A stretch of 64,000 nucleotides of DNA from Candidatus Latescibacterota bacterium (lineage in GTDB: Bacteria; Latescibacterota; UBA2968), in NCBI GenBank assembly GCA_022824945.1, contig JAJDYX010000007.1, positions 40,094-104,093 on the forward strand. Reading direction: 5' to 3'. The notes under the pieces are model-generated. The model searched no databases. It was not told the origin of the DNA and was given only the letters and a program-made list of their open reading frames with translations. How positions within the stretch are numbered: position 1 is the first letter of the stretch; every line of letters begins with the position of its first letter. The position numbers and the translations under genes were made by a program. Shown piece after piece: positions 34,258-42,640 of the stretch.

Positions 34258-34782
34258 ATGATGGTATCGGATGTATGGAAAGAATACGAGAGCAACGAGA
34301 TTTCTCATAGTGTTGCCCATCATCTAACTGCCATTCACGAGTTGATGGACGATCTGGGCTATGCGCGGGTATCGGATGTGGCGCGTGCGCTGGAGATTAC
34401 CCGGGGCAGTGCATCGCTGACGCTCAAAGCCCTCAAGGCGCGCGGGCTGGTTGTGGAAGATCACAATAAATTTTTGAAATTATCTGAAGATGGTCGCCGC
34501 ATTGTCGATTCTATTTTAGCTAAACGCGCCGTTGTTCGCAAATTTCTCAACGAGGTGCTCAAGCTCGACGAGCATCAAGCCGAAGTGGATGCGTGCAAGG
34601 TCGAGCATCTTTTGAGTGCTCAAACGGGTGGGCAATTGCTGCATTTTGTGCATTTTTTGCTCTCTGACGATCCCACTGCGCGACAATTTCTCGCCGAGTT
34701 CTGGTCCAAGCTGGATCAGGATGAAGAGTGGCAGTGGCCCGTTCAGGATGTTGATCAATTATTCAATTTGGAGTCTCGATAA
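34258..34782 (+). CDS. DtxR/MntR-family metal-dependent regulator (short form)
   Basis: A 174-residue regulator with an N-terminal winged helix (YARVSDVARALEITRGSASLTLKAL) and a helical dimer and metal domain (VVRKFLNEVLKLDEHQAEVDACKVEHLLS). The C-terminal SH3-like domain is missing, as in MntR. ATGs at 34258 and 34261 are possible; a G-rich site lies upstream. Its stop overlaps feoA by one base, so it likely senses iron or manganese and controls this Feo operon. Annotators might also call it IdeR-like. Confidence 0.88.
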   Translation: MMVSDVWKEYESNEISHSVAHHLTAIHELMDDLGYARVSDVARALEITRGSASLTLKALKARGLVVEDHNKFLKLSEDGRRIVDSILAKRAVVRKFLNEVLKLDEHQAEVDACKVEHLLSAQTGGQLLHFVHFLLSDDPTARQFLAEFWSKLDQDEEWQWPVQDVDQLFNLESR

Positions 34783-35024
34783 TGGCTTATGAAACGGATG
34801 CTGCAACCCCGCTCTCAATATGGGGCCGGGGTGATGAAGGCACTATTGAAAGCGTTTCAGGTGCCAATCAACTGTCGGCCCGACTGCGCGAAGTTGGTGC
34901 TATACCAGGTGTTCCCGTACGGGTGTTGCGTGTTGGGAGTACCGTGGTGATTCAGGTGGGTAGCAGCAGATTTTGCCTGCGGAAAACCGATGCTACATGC
35001 ATCAAAGGAATGAAAGCGGCCTGA
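34782..35024 (+). CDS. feoA: Ferrous iron transport protein A
   Basis: An 80-residue SH3-like FeoA domain: LSARLREVGAIPGVPVRVLRVGSTVVIQVGSSRFCLRK. FeoA is a small cytoplasmic partner of FeoB that may tune its GTPase. It overlaps the regulator stop by one base and precedes feoB by 6 nt, so the genes are translated in tandem. Confidence 0.92.
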   Translation: MAYETDAATPLSIWGRGDEGTIESVSGANQLSARLREVGAIPGVPVRVLRVGSTVVIQVGSSRFCLRKTDATCIKGMKAA

Positions 35025-35030
35025 TTTATT

Positions 35031-37211
35031 ATGGCAACGGATATAGCGGATCGAGAGCGACCGTATATCGGTCGTGCCACGGTCGCTGTGGTTGGCAATC
35101 CCAATACGGGTAAGACAACGCTTTTTAATGCTCTGACGGGGCTTTCGCAGCGCGTGGGAAATTTTCCCGGCGTTACGGTTGAGCGCAAGGTTGGACAATT
35201 GACATTGCCCGACAAGGGTGCGGTTGACCTGTTGGATTTGCCCGGTACATACAGCCTTTCTGCCAAGTCTCCTGATGAACTTATTGCTGTTGAAGTCATG
35301 ATGGGGCTGTTGGAGAGCGAGAGTGCCATCCAGGCCGTGCTCGTGGTTCTCGACGCCAGCAATTTGAGGCGCAGTTTATACATCGTATCTCAACTTCTCG
35401 AAATTGATTTGCCCCTGGTTGTGGCCCTCAATATGTTAGATGTGGCCAAGGCCAGGGGTATTGTTATTGATGCACCTGCTCTGAGCGAGCATTTGGGTGT
35501 TCCAGTTATTCCCATACAGGCGAATAAGCGCGCAGGTCTTGATGAATTGAAAGAAGTACTTTCACAGACACTTGAAAAAGGCACGGTTCCTTCGCGCAGT
35601 CCGATATTGCCGCAATCCTGGTGGGCGGACGCCGAGCAGTTGGCGCGAAAATACGAAGGCGTATCTACGGGGCTGGCGTTGCGTGTGTTGATTGACAATC
35701 AAAACGCTTTTGCATCCCATGTTGTGGAACGCTTTGGCGATGATTTTGTCGGGGATCTCCACGCGTTGCGAGCACAGGTCAATGCGGATGATGCGCTGGC
35801 GAATCGCGAGATCGAATTGCGCTATAGATGGATTGATGAGGTTCTCGATGACGTGCTGCGCGATCCCGAACCGCTTCGCGTGACCCGTTCTGATCGATTG
35901 GATCGGTTCTTGACACACCCGTTGTGGGGTAGCTTGACTTTTGCTGTGATAATGGCCTTTGTTTTTCAATCGATTTTTTCGTGGGCCGTGCCACTAATGG
36001 ATGGTATTGACGCGTTGTTTGGGACGGTAGGAGGATGGGCTTCGGGGTATCTTCCCGAGGGTGCATTGCAAAGTATGGTGGTGGATGGGGTTATTGCCGG
36101 GGTGGGGGGCGTAGTCATTTTTTTACCCCAGATCTGTATTCTGTTTCTCTTTATTGCCGTGCTCGAAGATTGTGGTTACATGGCCCGCGCTGCGCTGTTG
36201 ATGGACCGCCTGTTAACGCCGTGTGGTTTGTCGGGAAAGTCTTTTATTCCTCTTTTGTCGAGTTTTGCCTGTGCGATCCCGGGAGTGATGGCTACGCGAA
36301 CGATTGATGATTCCAAAGATCGCATTGCCACGATGCTGGTTGCGCCGTTGATGAGTTGCTCAGCGCGTTTGCCAGTGTACGCGATTTTTATTGGGGCTTT
36401 TATTCCCGCTCAAAATGTTTGGGGTGGGATTGGATTGCAAGGGTTTACGCTTTTCGCGTTGTATTGCGTTGGCATTTTTGTGGCTATTCCCGTTGCGTGG
36501 ATTTTGAAAAAGACGCTGTTGAGGGGGCAGCCCACGCCCTTTTTGCTCGAGTTGCCGTCCTACAAAATACCAGATGTTGGCACTGTTGGGATGCGTATTT
36601 ATCAAAGTGGGCGGCATTTTATCGAGAGAGCTGGCACGTTGATTCTCGCCGCGACAATTGTGATGTGGGCACTGGCGTATTTCCCGCGGTCTGAGACGAT
36701 TACCGCGCATTACGAGGCCGAGCGTGAACGGTTGTCAGGGGCATCGGAGGAAGTCCTGGATGATTTGCGCGCAAAGGAAGCCGGCGAGATGCTCCAGCAG
36801 AGTTTTCTGGGGCGGATGGGGCAGGCTATTGAACCAGTCGTAGAGCCATTGGGATGGGATTGGCGGATTGGGATGGCGGCGCTGGCGTCTTTCCCTGCAC
36901 GGGAAGTGATTGTCGCTGTTCTGGGTACCATTTACAGTTTGGGAGAGGTGGATGAGGAATCGACGTCGCTTAGAGACGCGCTTCGGTCTGCGACATGGTC
37001 GGATGGGCGAAAGGTATTTAATATCCCGGTAGCACTGTCTATTATGGTGTTTTTTGCACTGTGCGCACAGTGCGTTTCTACACTTGCAGTTATTCAACGC
37101 GAAACGGGTGCCTGGCGGTGGCCTGTTCTGACTTTTGTCTATATGACGGTGCTCGCCTATATCGGCGCATTTGTGACTTATCGCCTTGGTATGGCGCTTG
37201 GATGGGGGTAA
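35031..37211 (+). CDS. feoB: Ferrous iron transporter FeoB
   Basis: A 726-residue GTP-gated inner-membrane Fe(II) transporter. The G-protein domain has G1 GNPNTGKTT, the G2 threonine in FPGVTVE, G3 DLPGTYS and G4 NMLD. The helical linker region follows, then two gate domains with the SFACAIPGVMATRTI and FPAREVIVA motifs and about 8-10 membrane segments. It is near the usual 700-780 residues. The small Cys-rich gene follows 4 nt later. Confidence 0.95.
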   Translation: MATDIADRERPYIGRATVAVVGNPNTGKTTLFNALTGLSQRVGNFPGVTVERKVGQLTLPDKGAVDLLDLPGTYSLSAKSPDELIAVEVMMGLLESESAIQAVLVVLDASNLRRSLYIVSQLLEIDLPLVVALNMLDVAKARGIVIDAPALSEHLGVPVIPIQANKRAGLDELKEVLSQTLEKGTVPSRSPILPQSWWADAEQLARKYEGVSTGLALRVLIDNQNAFASHVVERFGDDFVGDLHALRAQVNADDALANREIELRYRWIDEVLDDVLRDPEPLRVTRSDRLDRFLTHPLWGSLTFAVIMAFVFQSIFSWAVPLMDGIDALFGTVGGWASGYLPEGALQSMVVDGVIAGVGGVVIFLPQICILFLFIAVLEDCGYMARAALLMDRLLTPCGLSGKSFIPLLSSFACAIPGVMATRTIDDSKDRIATMLVAPLMSCSARLPVYAIFIGAFIPAQNVWGGIGLQGFTLFALYCVGIFVAIPVAWILKKTLLRGQPTPFLLELPSYKIPDVGTVGMRIYQSGRHFIERAGTLILAATIVMWALAYFPRSETITAHYEAERERLSGASEEVLDDLRAKEAGEMLQQSFLGRMGQAIEPVVEPLGWDWRIGMAALASFPAREVIVAVLGTIYSLGEVDEESTSLRDALRSATWSDGRKVFNIPVALSIMVFFALCAQCVSTLAVIQRETGAWRWPVLTFVYMTVLAYIGAFVTYRLGMALGWG

Positions 37212-37215
37212 TGAT

Positions 37216-37377
37216 ATGACCGACTGGCAAAATTGGATCGCGGTTGTAGTGGCACTCTGGTGTGCCTATTGCGTCATTGGCGAGATTGTAAAGCCTTTTT
37301 TCGCTTCGTCGTGTACGGGCTGCGGTGGTGCGTGTGAAGAGGAAGCAAAGCGCGAGGATTTGATAGAGATTGAGTGA
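37216..37377 (+). CDS. FeoB-associated Cys-rich membrane protein
   Basis: A 53-residue protein with one membrane helix (about 5-24) followed by SSCTGCGGACEEE and an acidic tail. Such tiny proteins are known downstream of feoB in many phyla, and the cysteine cluster may handle Fe(II) or report redox state. The ATG at 37216 sits 4 nt after the feoB stop. A strong terminator follows. Confidence 0.82.
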   Translation: MTDWQNWIAVVVALWCAYCVIGEIVKPFFASSCTGCGGACEEEAKREDLIEIE

Positions 37378-37423
37378 TTTCAAAATGTCCCGTTGGGATA
37401 TTAAATGAGAACATTTTAGGTGT

Positions 37424-37452
37424 AAAAAACACGTCTTCGGGGCGTGTTTTTT
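37424..37452 (+). terminator. Rho-independent terminator of the feo operon
   Basis: AAAAAACACGTC (37424-37435) pairs with GGCGTGTTTTTT (37441-37452) around a TTCGG loop, with a T tract. Confidence 0.85.
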
Positions 37453-37462
37453 ATGTTTTGGA

Positions 37463-37486
37463 CAGTTCTGAAACGGTTTCTAACTG
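37463..37486. repeat. 24-nt imperfect palindrome between the feo and tro operons
   Basis: Nested arms CAGTT/AACTG (37463-37467, 37482-37486) and GAAAC/GTTTC (37470-37474, 37476-37480) share one centre. It lies 11 nt after the feo terminator. Confidence 0.6.
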
Positions 37487-37556
37487 TTTCGCCATTAAAC
37501 AATCTATTGGTTGAAGGAGTTTTCTTTTCTTGACCGGATCCCTTGATTTTTATATT

Positions 37557-37592
37557 TTTAGTCTTAACTAAATTTTATTTTAGCAGTAATAT
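37557..37592 (+). promoter_or_regulatory. Putative metal-regulator operator overlapping the tro promoter
   Basis: The perfect 6-4-6 palindrome TTTAGT-CTTA-ACTAAA (37557-37572) overlaps a possible -35 (TTAACT, 37564-37569) that is 17 nt from TAATAT (37587-37592). Size, AT-rich arms and position suit a DtxR/MntR-family site; the cognate regulator may be the operon's last gene. Confidence 0.55.
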
Positions 37593-37644
37593 AAGAAGCA
37601 TTGTAGCCATATATAATTGTAGATATTTTTATGGAGGCTGTATG

Positions 37645-38559
37645 ATGTACCGTTTTTTCATTATGGCTGGCGTTTTGTTTCTGTGTGCGTGTGGTGGGGA
37701 CGAAACGCCGCTGGTTGAAGAAGATAAAAAGCTGGTGGTGTGTACGACCGGGATGGTTGGCGATCTGGTGCGCCATGTTGTGGGGGATCGCGCAGAGGTG
37801 ATTTCCCTGATGGGACCTGGGATTGATCCGCATTATTACAAGGCGACGCAGGGCGATTTGCAGAAACTGTCTCGAGCAGATGTGATATTTTACAATGGTC
37901 TCTTTTTGGAGGGGAAGCTGGAGGGGATTTTTGAAAAAATGGCGCGCAGCCAGACGGTGATTGCAGTATCGCGGGATATTCCCAAAGAAAGGCTGCGGAA
38001 ACCGGTTGCAGGGCAAGGAGAGCACGACCCGCATATCTGGTTTGACGTCGGCATGTGGGCAGAAACCCTGCCCGTGGTTGTTCAGTCGCTGATCGGGATT
38101 GATGCAGATGGTGCAGATGTGTTTCGCGCCAATGCCGAGGCATATCGCAATCAATTGCTCGATCTCGACGCCTGGGCAAAAGCGCAGATTGCACGTATTC
38201 CCAGCGACCAGCGCGTGTTGATTACAGCACATGATGCCTTTGGATATTTTGGTCTTGCTTACGGCATTGAAGTACGCGGGCTTCAAGGGATTTCGACTGT
38301 GGCGGAATACGGCGTCAATGATGTGTCGCTGCTGGTGGATTTTATAGTCAAACGGCAGGTAAAAGCCATTTTTGTGGAAAGCAGTGTGCCCGAGCGCTCG
38401 ATCAATGCCGTGCGCGAGGGTTGCAAGGCGCGAGAGTGGGATGTCGCAATTGGCGGCACACTGTATTCCGACGCTATGGGACCCGCGGGTAGTGGGGCAG
38501 ATACTTACATCGGTATGGTGAGGTCAAATGTGAACACAATTGTCGAGGCGTTAAAATAA
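37645..38559 (+). CDS. Metal ABC transporter substrate-binding lipoprotein (TroA/ZnuA/MntA family)
   Basis: A 304-residue cluster-9 binding protein with a lipobox ending in LCAC. Metal ligands of the family are visible: H in GIDPHYYKA, H in EHDPHIWFD, E in FVESSVPE and D in GTLYSDAMG. Manganese, zinc or iron cannot be told apart. GGAGG at 37633-37637 is best placed for the ATG at 37645 rather than 37642. It begins a five-gene operon in the same order as treponemal troABCDR. Confidence 0.92.
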   Translation: MYRFFIMAGVLFLCACGGDETPLVEEDKKLVVCTTGMVGDLVRHVVGDRAEVISLMGPGIDPHYYKATQGDLQKLSRADVIFYNGLFLEGKLEGIFEKMARSQTVIAVSRDIPKERLRKPVAGQGEHDPHIWFDVGMWAETLPVVVQSLIGIDADGADVFRANAEAYRNQLLDLDAWAKAQIARIPSDQRVLITAHDAFGYFGLAYGIEVRGLQGISTVAEYGVNDVSLLVDFIVKRQVKAIFVESSVPERSINAVREGCKAREWDVAIGGTLYSDAMGPAGSGADTYIGMVRSNVNTIVEALK

Positions 38560-39344
38560 TGTTACATGCAGTTGATGAATCGGTGACGCCCATTCATATC
38601 CACGATATGACGGTGGCATATCACAAGAAACCCGTTCTGTGGGATGTCGATCTCGCGGTGCCAGAAGGCAAACTCGTGGGAGTTGTGGGGCCAAATGGCG
38701 CGGGCAAGAGTACGATGATCAAAGCGATTATGGATCTCGTGCCCAAGGCTTCGGGGTGGGTTCATATCTACGGCAAGCCCTATTTGCGCATGCGTCAGGC
38801 CATTGGCTATGTGCCACAACGAGAGTCGGTGGATTGGGATTTTCCCATCAATGCCTTAGATGTGGTGCTTATGGGGCGTTATGGGCACGTGGGGTGGGTG
38901 AGACGTCCGGATAAAATTGATAGAGAACTGGCTGAGGAGGCACTTGAAAAGGTTGGTATGACCGATTTTGGGCATCGGCAGATCAATCAACTTTCGGGAG
39001 GCCAGCAACAGCGTGTTTTTCTGGCACGCGCTCTGGCTCAAGATGCACAAATTTATCTGATGGATGAACCTTTTGCAGGTGTGGATGCGGCGACCGAACG
39101 CGCCATTATCGACATTTTGATGGATCTGAGGGCGCGCAAAAAGACCATGCTGGTTGTACATCACGATTTGCACACGGTGAATCAGTATTTTGACTGGCTG
39201 GTTTTGATCAATATGCGGATCGTTGCCGCTGGTGAGACGAAAGATGTATTCACAGAAGACAATTTGAACAAAACTTATGGTGGGCAGTTGACGGTGCTTT
39301 CCGAAGCCGCGCAGGCCGTTGCCCATCATCAGAGGGGTTTATGA
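38559..39344 (+). CDS. Metal ABC transporter ATPase (TroB/ZnuC/MntB family)
   Basis: A 261-residue ABC ATPase: Walker A GPNGAGKST, Q-loop YVPQRESVDWD, signature LSGGQQQR, Walker B IYLMDEPF and H-loop VVHHDLH. The SVDWDFP segment is typical of the Mn/Zn subfamily. Its ATG shares a base with the stop of the binding-protein gene. Confidence 0.94.
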   Translation: MLHAVDESVTPIHIHDMTVAYHKKPVLWDVDLAVPEGKLVGVVGPNGAGKSTMIKAIMDLVPKASGWVHIYGKPYLRMRQAIGYVPQRESVDWDFPINALDVVLMGRYGHVGWVRRPDKIDRELAEEALEKVGMTDFGHRQINQLSGGQQQRVFLARALAQDAQIYLMDEPFAGVDAATERAIIDILMDLRARKKTMLVVHHDLHTVNQYFDWLVLINMRIVAAGETKDVFTEDNLNKTYGGQLTVLSEAAQAVAHHQRGL

Positions 39345-39345
39345 G

Positions 39346-40632
39346 GTGATTTGGGATGCGACATTTCAACTGGTCTTGCTCGGTTCGTTATTGATCGGGG
39401 CGACATCGGGCACACTGGGGGCATTTGCTGTGTTGCGCCGGCGCAGCCTTTTGGGCGATGCGCTGGCGCATGCAGCGCTTCCGGGCGTTGCGCTGGCATT
39501 TCTGTGGACACAGAGCAAGGCATTGCCCGTTCTGCTTTTGGGCGCAACTGTTTCCGGTGTGGTGGGCGTGCTTATTATTGAGGCCATTGTCAATTACACG
39601 CGCATCAAAGCAGACGCCGCGCTGGGCATTGTGCTTTCAGTATTTTTTGGTGGGGGTATTGTGTTGCTCACGCATATTCAGCAGAGTGAGGTGGGCAATC
39701 AAAGTGGTCTGGATAAATTTCTTTTTGGACAGGCGGCGTCTATCGTGCGCGCTGACCTGTATGTGATGTGCATTGTATCTGTACTGGTTATGATTGCGGT
39801 TTTTCTTTTTTACAAGGAGTTTAAGGGGCTTATTTTTGATGCGGAATTTCTCTCTGCACTGGGATTTTCCCAGCGTGTGGTCGATCTTTTGTTGATGGGG
39901 TTGATCGTGCTTACTGTTATGGTGGGGCTTCAGGCTGTGGGGGTTATTCTCATTGCTGCGATGTTGATTACCCCGGCTGCTGCTGCGCGGTTTTGGACAG
40001 ATCGGCTGCATGTGATGGTGCTGGTGTCGGGTATTTTGGGCGCGCTATGCGGTGCGATGGGCGTTGGCTTGAGCGCGCTTGCTCCTCGAATCCCAACGGG
40101 ACCGGTGATGGTGCTGGTCGCAACGGCTGCATTTCTCGTCTCTGTGCTGATTGCCCCCAGGCGCGGGGTGCTCGCCAGGAGGATGCGGCTCAGGGCAAAT
40201 GCGTTGCGGGAGAATGGTCAGCATTTTTTGCGGGCATATCTCGCATTGCAGACGCAGGACAAGCAGGAGGTTGTGTTGGCGGACCTGGCCGGCGAGCTTC
40301 AGTTACCGCTTTACCGCGTGCGTCGGCTCGCAAAACGTCTCGCACGCGATGGGTGGGTAAGCCTGCACAATGGTGCGTGTTCTTTGACGGAATTGGGACA
40401 CAAAGAGGCGGATTTTGTGGTTAAATCCCATCAGCTATGGGAATATTATCTGGTTTATCGGTCTATTTTGGAGGAGGATCACGTCGATAGACCCGCCGAT
40501 GAGGTCGAACATATTTTAACGCCTGAGATTATAGAACAGCTCGAAACAATTCTGGCAGAAGAAGATATAGATATTATTGGAGATATTCACAAAGCGCACA
40601 GTGGCTATCGGAGGACCGGCAAAGATGAGTGA
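39346..40632 (+). CDS. Metal ABC permease fused to a DtxR-like C-terminal domain (first)
   Basis: A 428-residue protein. Residues about 1-275 form an ABC-3 permease with 8 or so membrane helices (LGAFAVLRRRSLLGDALAHAALPGVALAF, GLQAVGVILIAAMLI). Residues about 290-428 form a cytoplasmic winged helix with a DtxR-like helical domain (EVVLADLAGELQLPLYRVRRLAKRLARDGWVSL). The likely start is GTG at 39346, 1 nt after the ATPase stop with AGAGGGG upstream. The tail could sense metal and gate transport, or simply be a structural add-on. Such fusions exist but are not common. Confidence 0.9.
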   Translation: MIWDATFQLVLLGSLLIGATSGTLGAFAVLRRRSLLGDALAHAALPGVALAFLWTQSKALPVLLLGATVSGVVGVLIIEAIVNYTRIKADAALGIVLSVFFGGGIVLLTHIQQSEVGNQSGLDKFLFGQAASIVRADLYVMCIVSVLVMIAVFLFYKEFKGLIFDAEFLSALGFSQRVVDLLLMGLIVLTVMVGLQAVGVILIAAMLITPAAAARFWTDRLHVMVLVSGILGALCGAMGVGLSALAPRIPTGPVMVLVATAAFLVSVLIAPRRGVLARRMRLRANALRENGQHFLRAYLALQTQDKQEVVLADLAGELQLPLYRVRRLAKRLARDGWVSLHNGACSLTELGHKEADFVVKSHQLWEYYLVYRSILEEDHVDRPADEVEHILTPEIIEQLETILAEEDIDIIGDIHKAHSGYRRTGKDE

Positions 40633-41899
40633 GTTCTGGGGACCATTTTGGATTGTGCTGGCAGGTGCGCTGGCAGGTGCGTCGTGCGGTCTGTTGGGCG
40701 CGTATCTCGTGTTGCGCAAGATGTCGCTTTTGGGCGATGCCCTGAGCCATGCTGTTTTGCCGGGCATTGTTATTGCGTTTCTACTTTCGGGCAGCCGCGA
40801 TGTGATTCCGATGTTTATTGGTGCTGCTGTATGTGGGGTGATTGCCACGGTGTTAATTGAGACATTTCACCGCAAGTGGCGCGTGCAAGAAGACTCATCG
40901 ATAGGCATTGCTTTTACAGCGCTTTTCGCGCTGGGGGTTGTTTTAATCACGGCATTTGCCGGGCAGGTCGATCTCGATCAAGAATGCGTGCTTTACGGAG
41001 AGATTGCGTACACGCCGTGGGACCGTCTGTTCTGGGGAGAATGGGATTTGGGACCGCGCCCGATATGGATTCTCGGAACGGTATTCGCGCTTAATCTCGC
41101 ATTTGTTCTGGTGTTTTACAAAGAGCTTTTGATCGCGTCTTTCGATGCCGAGATGGCACTTTCTGTGGGCGTGAGCGCTGCTCTGGTGCATTATATGCTG
41201 ATGGGAGCCGTTTCTGTGACAACGGTGGCTGCATTCGAGTCCGTGGGGGCTATTCTCGTCGTGGCGATGCTGATTGTTCCCGGTGCTTCGGCCTATTTGT
41301 GGAGCGATCGGTTGAAAGTCATTTTGACGTTGTCCGCACTGATGGGCGTTATTTCCGCAATAGCCGGATATTTTCTTGCAGGAGTTTGGAATAGTTCTAT
41401 TGCCGGGGCTATGGTTGTGGTGATGGGCTTCCTGTTCGCGCTTTCCCTGATTTTTGCACCCCAATATGGATTGTTGGGGCGATTTGTGCGACAGGTGCGA
41501 CTCTCTTTGAAGGTTGCGCGAGATCACGTTTTGTTGAAGTTGCTCCGCGAGCGAGAATCGCAGCGCGTCTCTGCACTCAGTTGGGGCGACCTGGTCGATA
41601 CGGCTGCGCGCTGGGTGTCTGGTATTGCGATTCGGTCGTTGATCTGGCAAGGGTTGATCACGCGGGCAAATGGACATTTTTCACTGGGGGAACAGGGGGT
41701 TATACACGCGACCAGATTGCTCCGCAATCACAGGCTTTGGGAGTCCTATCTGAACCAAATAGGGCTTCCGCCAGATCATGTACACGACCCTGCCGATGCG
41801 CTGGAACACTTTACAGATGACCGCTTGCGGGAAGAAATTCGAGCGGCATTGCCCAATATTGCAACCGATCCGCAGGGCAAGCGTATTCCCGAAGGGTAG
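40625..41899 (+). CDS. Metal ABC permease fused to a DtxR-like C-terminal domain (second)
   Basis: A 424-residue paralogue of the preceding permease. The membrane part (about 1-285) has LGAYLVLRKMSLLGDALSHAVLP and AFESVGAILVVAMLIVPG. The tail (about 300-424) matches the metal-binding and dimer part of DtxR regulators: RLLRNHRLWESYL, DALEHF, and PQGKRIP at the end. The ATG at 40625 overlaps the previous stop by 8 nt, and GGAGG lies upstream. The two permeases probably form a heterodimer carrying two regulatory tails. Confidence 0.9.
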   Translation: MSEFWGPFWIVLAGALAGASCGLLGAYLVLRKMSLLGDALSHAVLPGIVIAFLLSGSRDVIPMFIGAAVCGVIATVLIETFHRKWRVQEDSSIGIAFTALFALGVVLITAFAGQVDLDQECVLYGEIAYTPWDRLFWGEWDLGPRPIWILGTVFALNLAFVLVFYKELLIASFDAEMALSVGVSAALVHYMLMGAVSVTTVAAFESVGAILVVAMLIVPGASAYLWSDRLKVILTLSALMGVISAIAGYFLAGVWNSSIAGAMVVVMGFLFALSLIFAPQYGLLGRFVRQVRLSLKVARDHVLLKLLRERESQRVSALSWGDLVDTAARWVSGIAIRSLIWQGLITRANGHFSLGEQGVIHATRLLRNHRLWESYLNQIGLPPDHVHDPADALEHFTDDRLREEIRAALPNIATDPQGKRIPEG

Positions 41900-41962
41900 G
41901 ATGTCCTTGCCTGTATGTGAGGTTTATCTTACTTTTTGTGATAGTTATTTGAGGAAATGGAT

Positions 41963-42640
41963 ATGATTAGTCAATCGTCACAGGATTATTTGAAAACGAT
42001 CTACAAACTGACACACGGGCAGAATCCCGTCGCTTCTGTGACGACGTCGCTGATTGCAGAGCACAGGGATGTTGCCCCCGCTTCGGCCACCAATATGCTG
42101 AAGAAACTCGCCGAGATGAAGCTGGTGGAACATACGCCCTATCAGGGCGTTGTACTAACATCGACGGGAAAACGGATTGCTCTTGAGGTCCTTCGTCACC
42201 ACCGTTTGCTCGAGCTTTACCTGTCCGAAGTGCTGGGATTTGATCTGGATAAAGTAGATGAAGAGGCGGATCGGCTGGAACATGTTATCTCTGAGGAATT
42301 TGAGGATAAAATTGATCGAATGCTGGGATATCCGACAGTCGATCCTCACGGCGCGCCGATTCCGCGCAAAGATGGTTCGATAGAATACGACCATTATCTG
42401 TGTTTGTCAGATATTCCGGCAGGTACAAATGTACGCGTTCGGCAGGTGAGTGATCAAAGTGCGGAGATGTTGCGCTATATGGCGACGATGGGCATTAAAC
42501 CGAATGTCGAGATCGAGGTGGTGGGGCGCGCGCCTTTTAATGGGCCGCTGGAAATTGTGGTCAATGGTGAGGCCACGTATTCTCTCGGCCTTGAAGTGGC
42601 TGCACATATTTATGTTTCATCATTGGGGGAAGATGACTGA
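41963..42640 (+). CDS. DtxR-family metal-dependent regulator (full length, TroR/IdeR-like)
   Basis: A 225-residue regulator with winged helix (1-65), metal and dimer domain (HHRLLELYLSEVLGFDLDKVDEEADRLEHVIS, DPHGAPIP) and a C-terminal SH3/FeoA-like domain (about 150-225). GAGG at 41951-41954 favours the ATG at 41963. It is the last gene of the tro-like operon and probably binds the palindrome at 37557-37572 when loaded with metal. Its metal domain is closely similar to the tails of the two permeases. Confidence 0.92.
   Translation: MISQSSQDYLKTIYKLTHGQNPVASVTTSLIAEHRDVAPASATNMLKKLAEMKLVEHTPYQGVVLTSTGKRIALEVLRHHRLLELYLSEVLGFDLDKVDEEADRLEHVISEEFEDKIDRMLGYPTVDPHGAPIPRKDGSIEYDHYLCLSDIPAGTNVRVRQVSDQSAEMLRYMATMGIKPNVEIEVVGRAPFNGPLEIVVNGEATYSLGLEVAAHIYVSSLGEDD

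Noticed and set aside
39341..39346. ATG at 39341 as start of the first permease
   Set aside because: It is out of frame with the permease; the in-frame GTG at 39346 has a suitable ribosome site.
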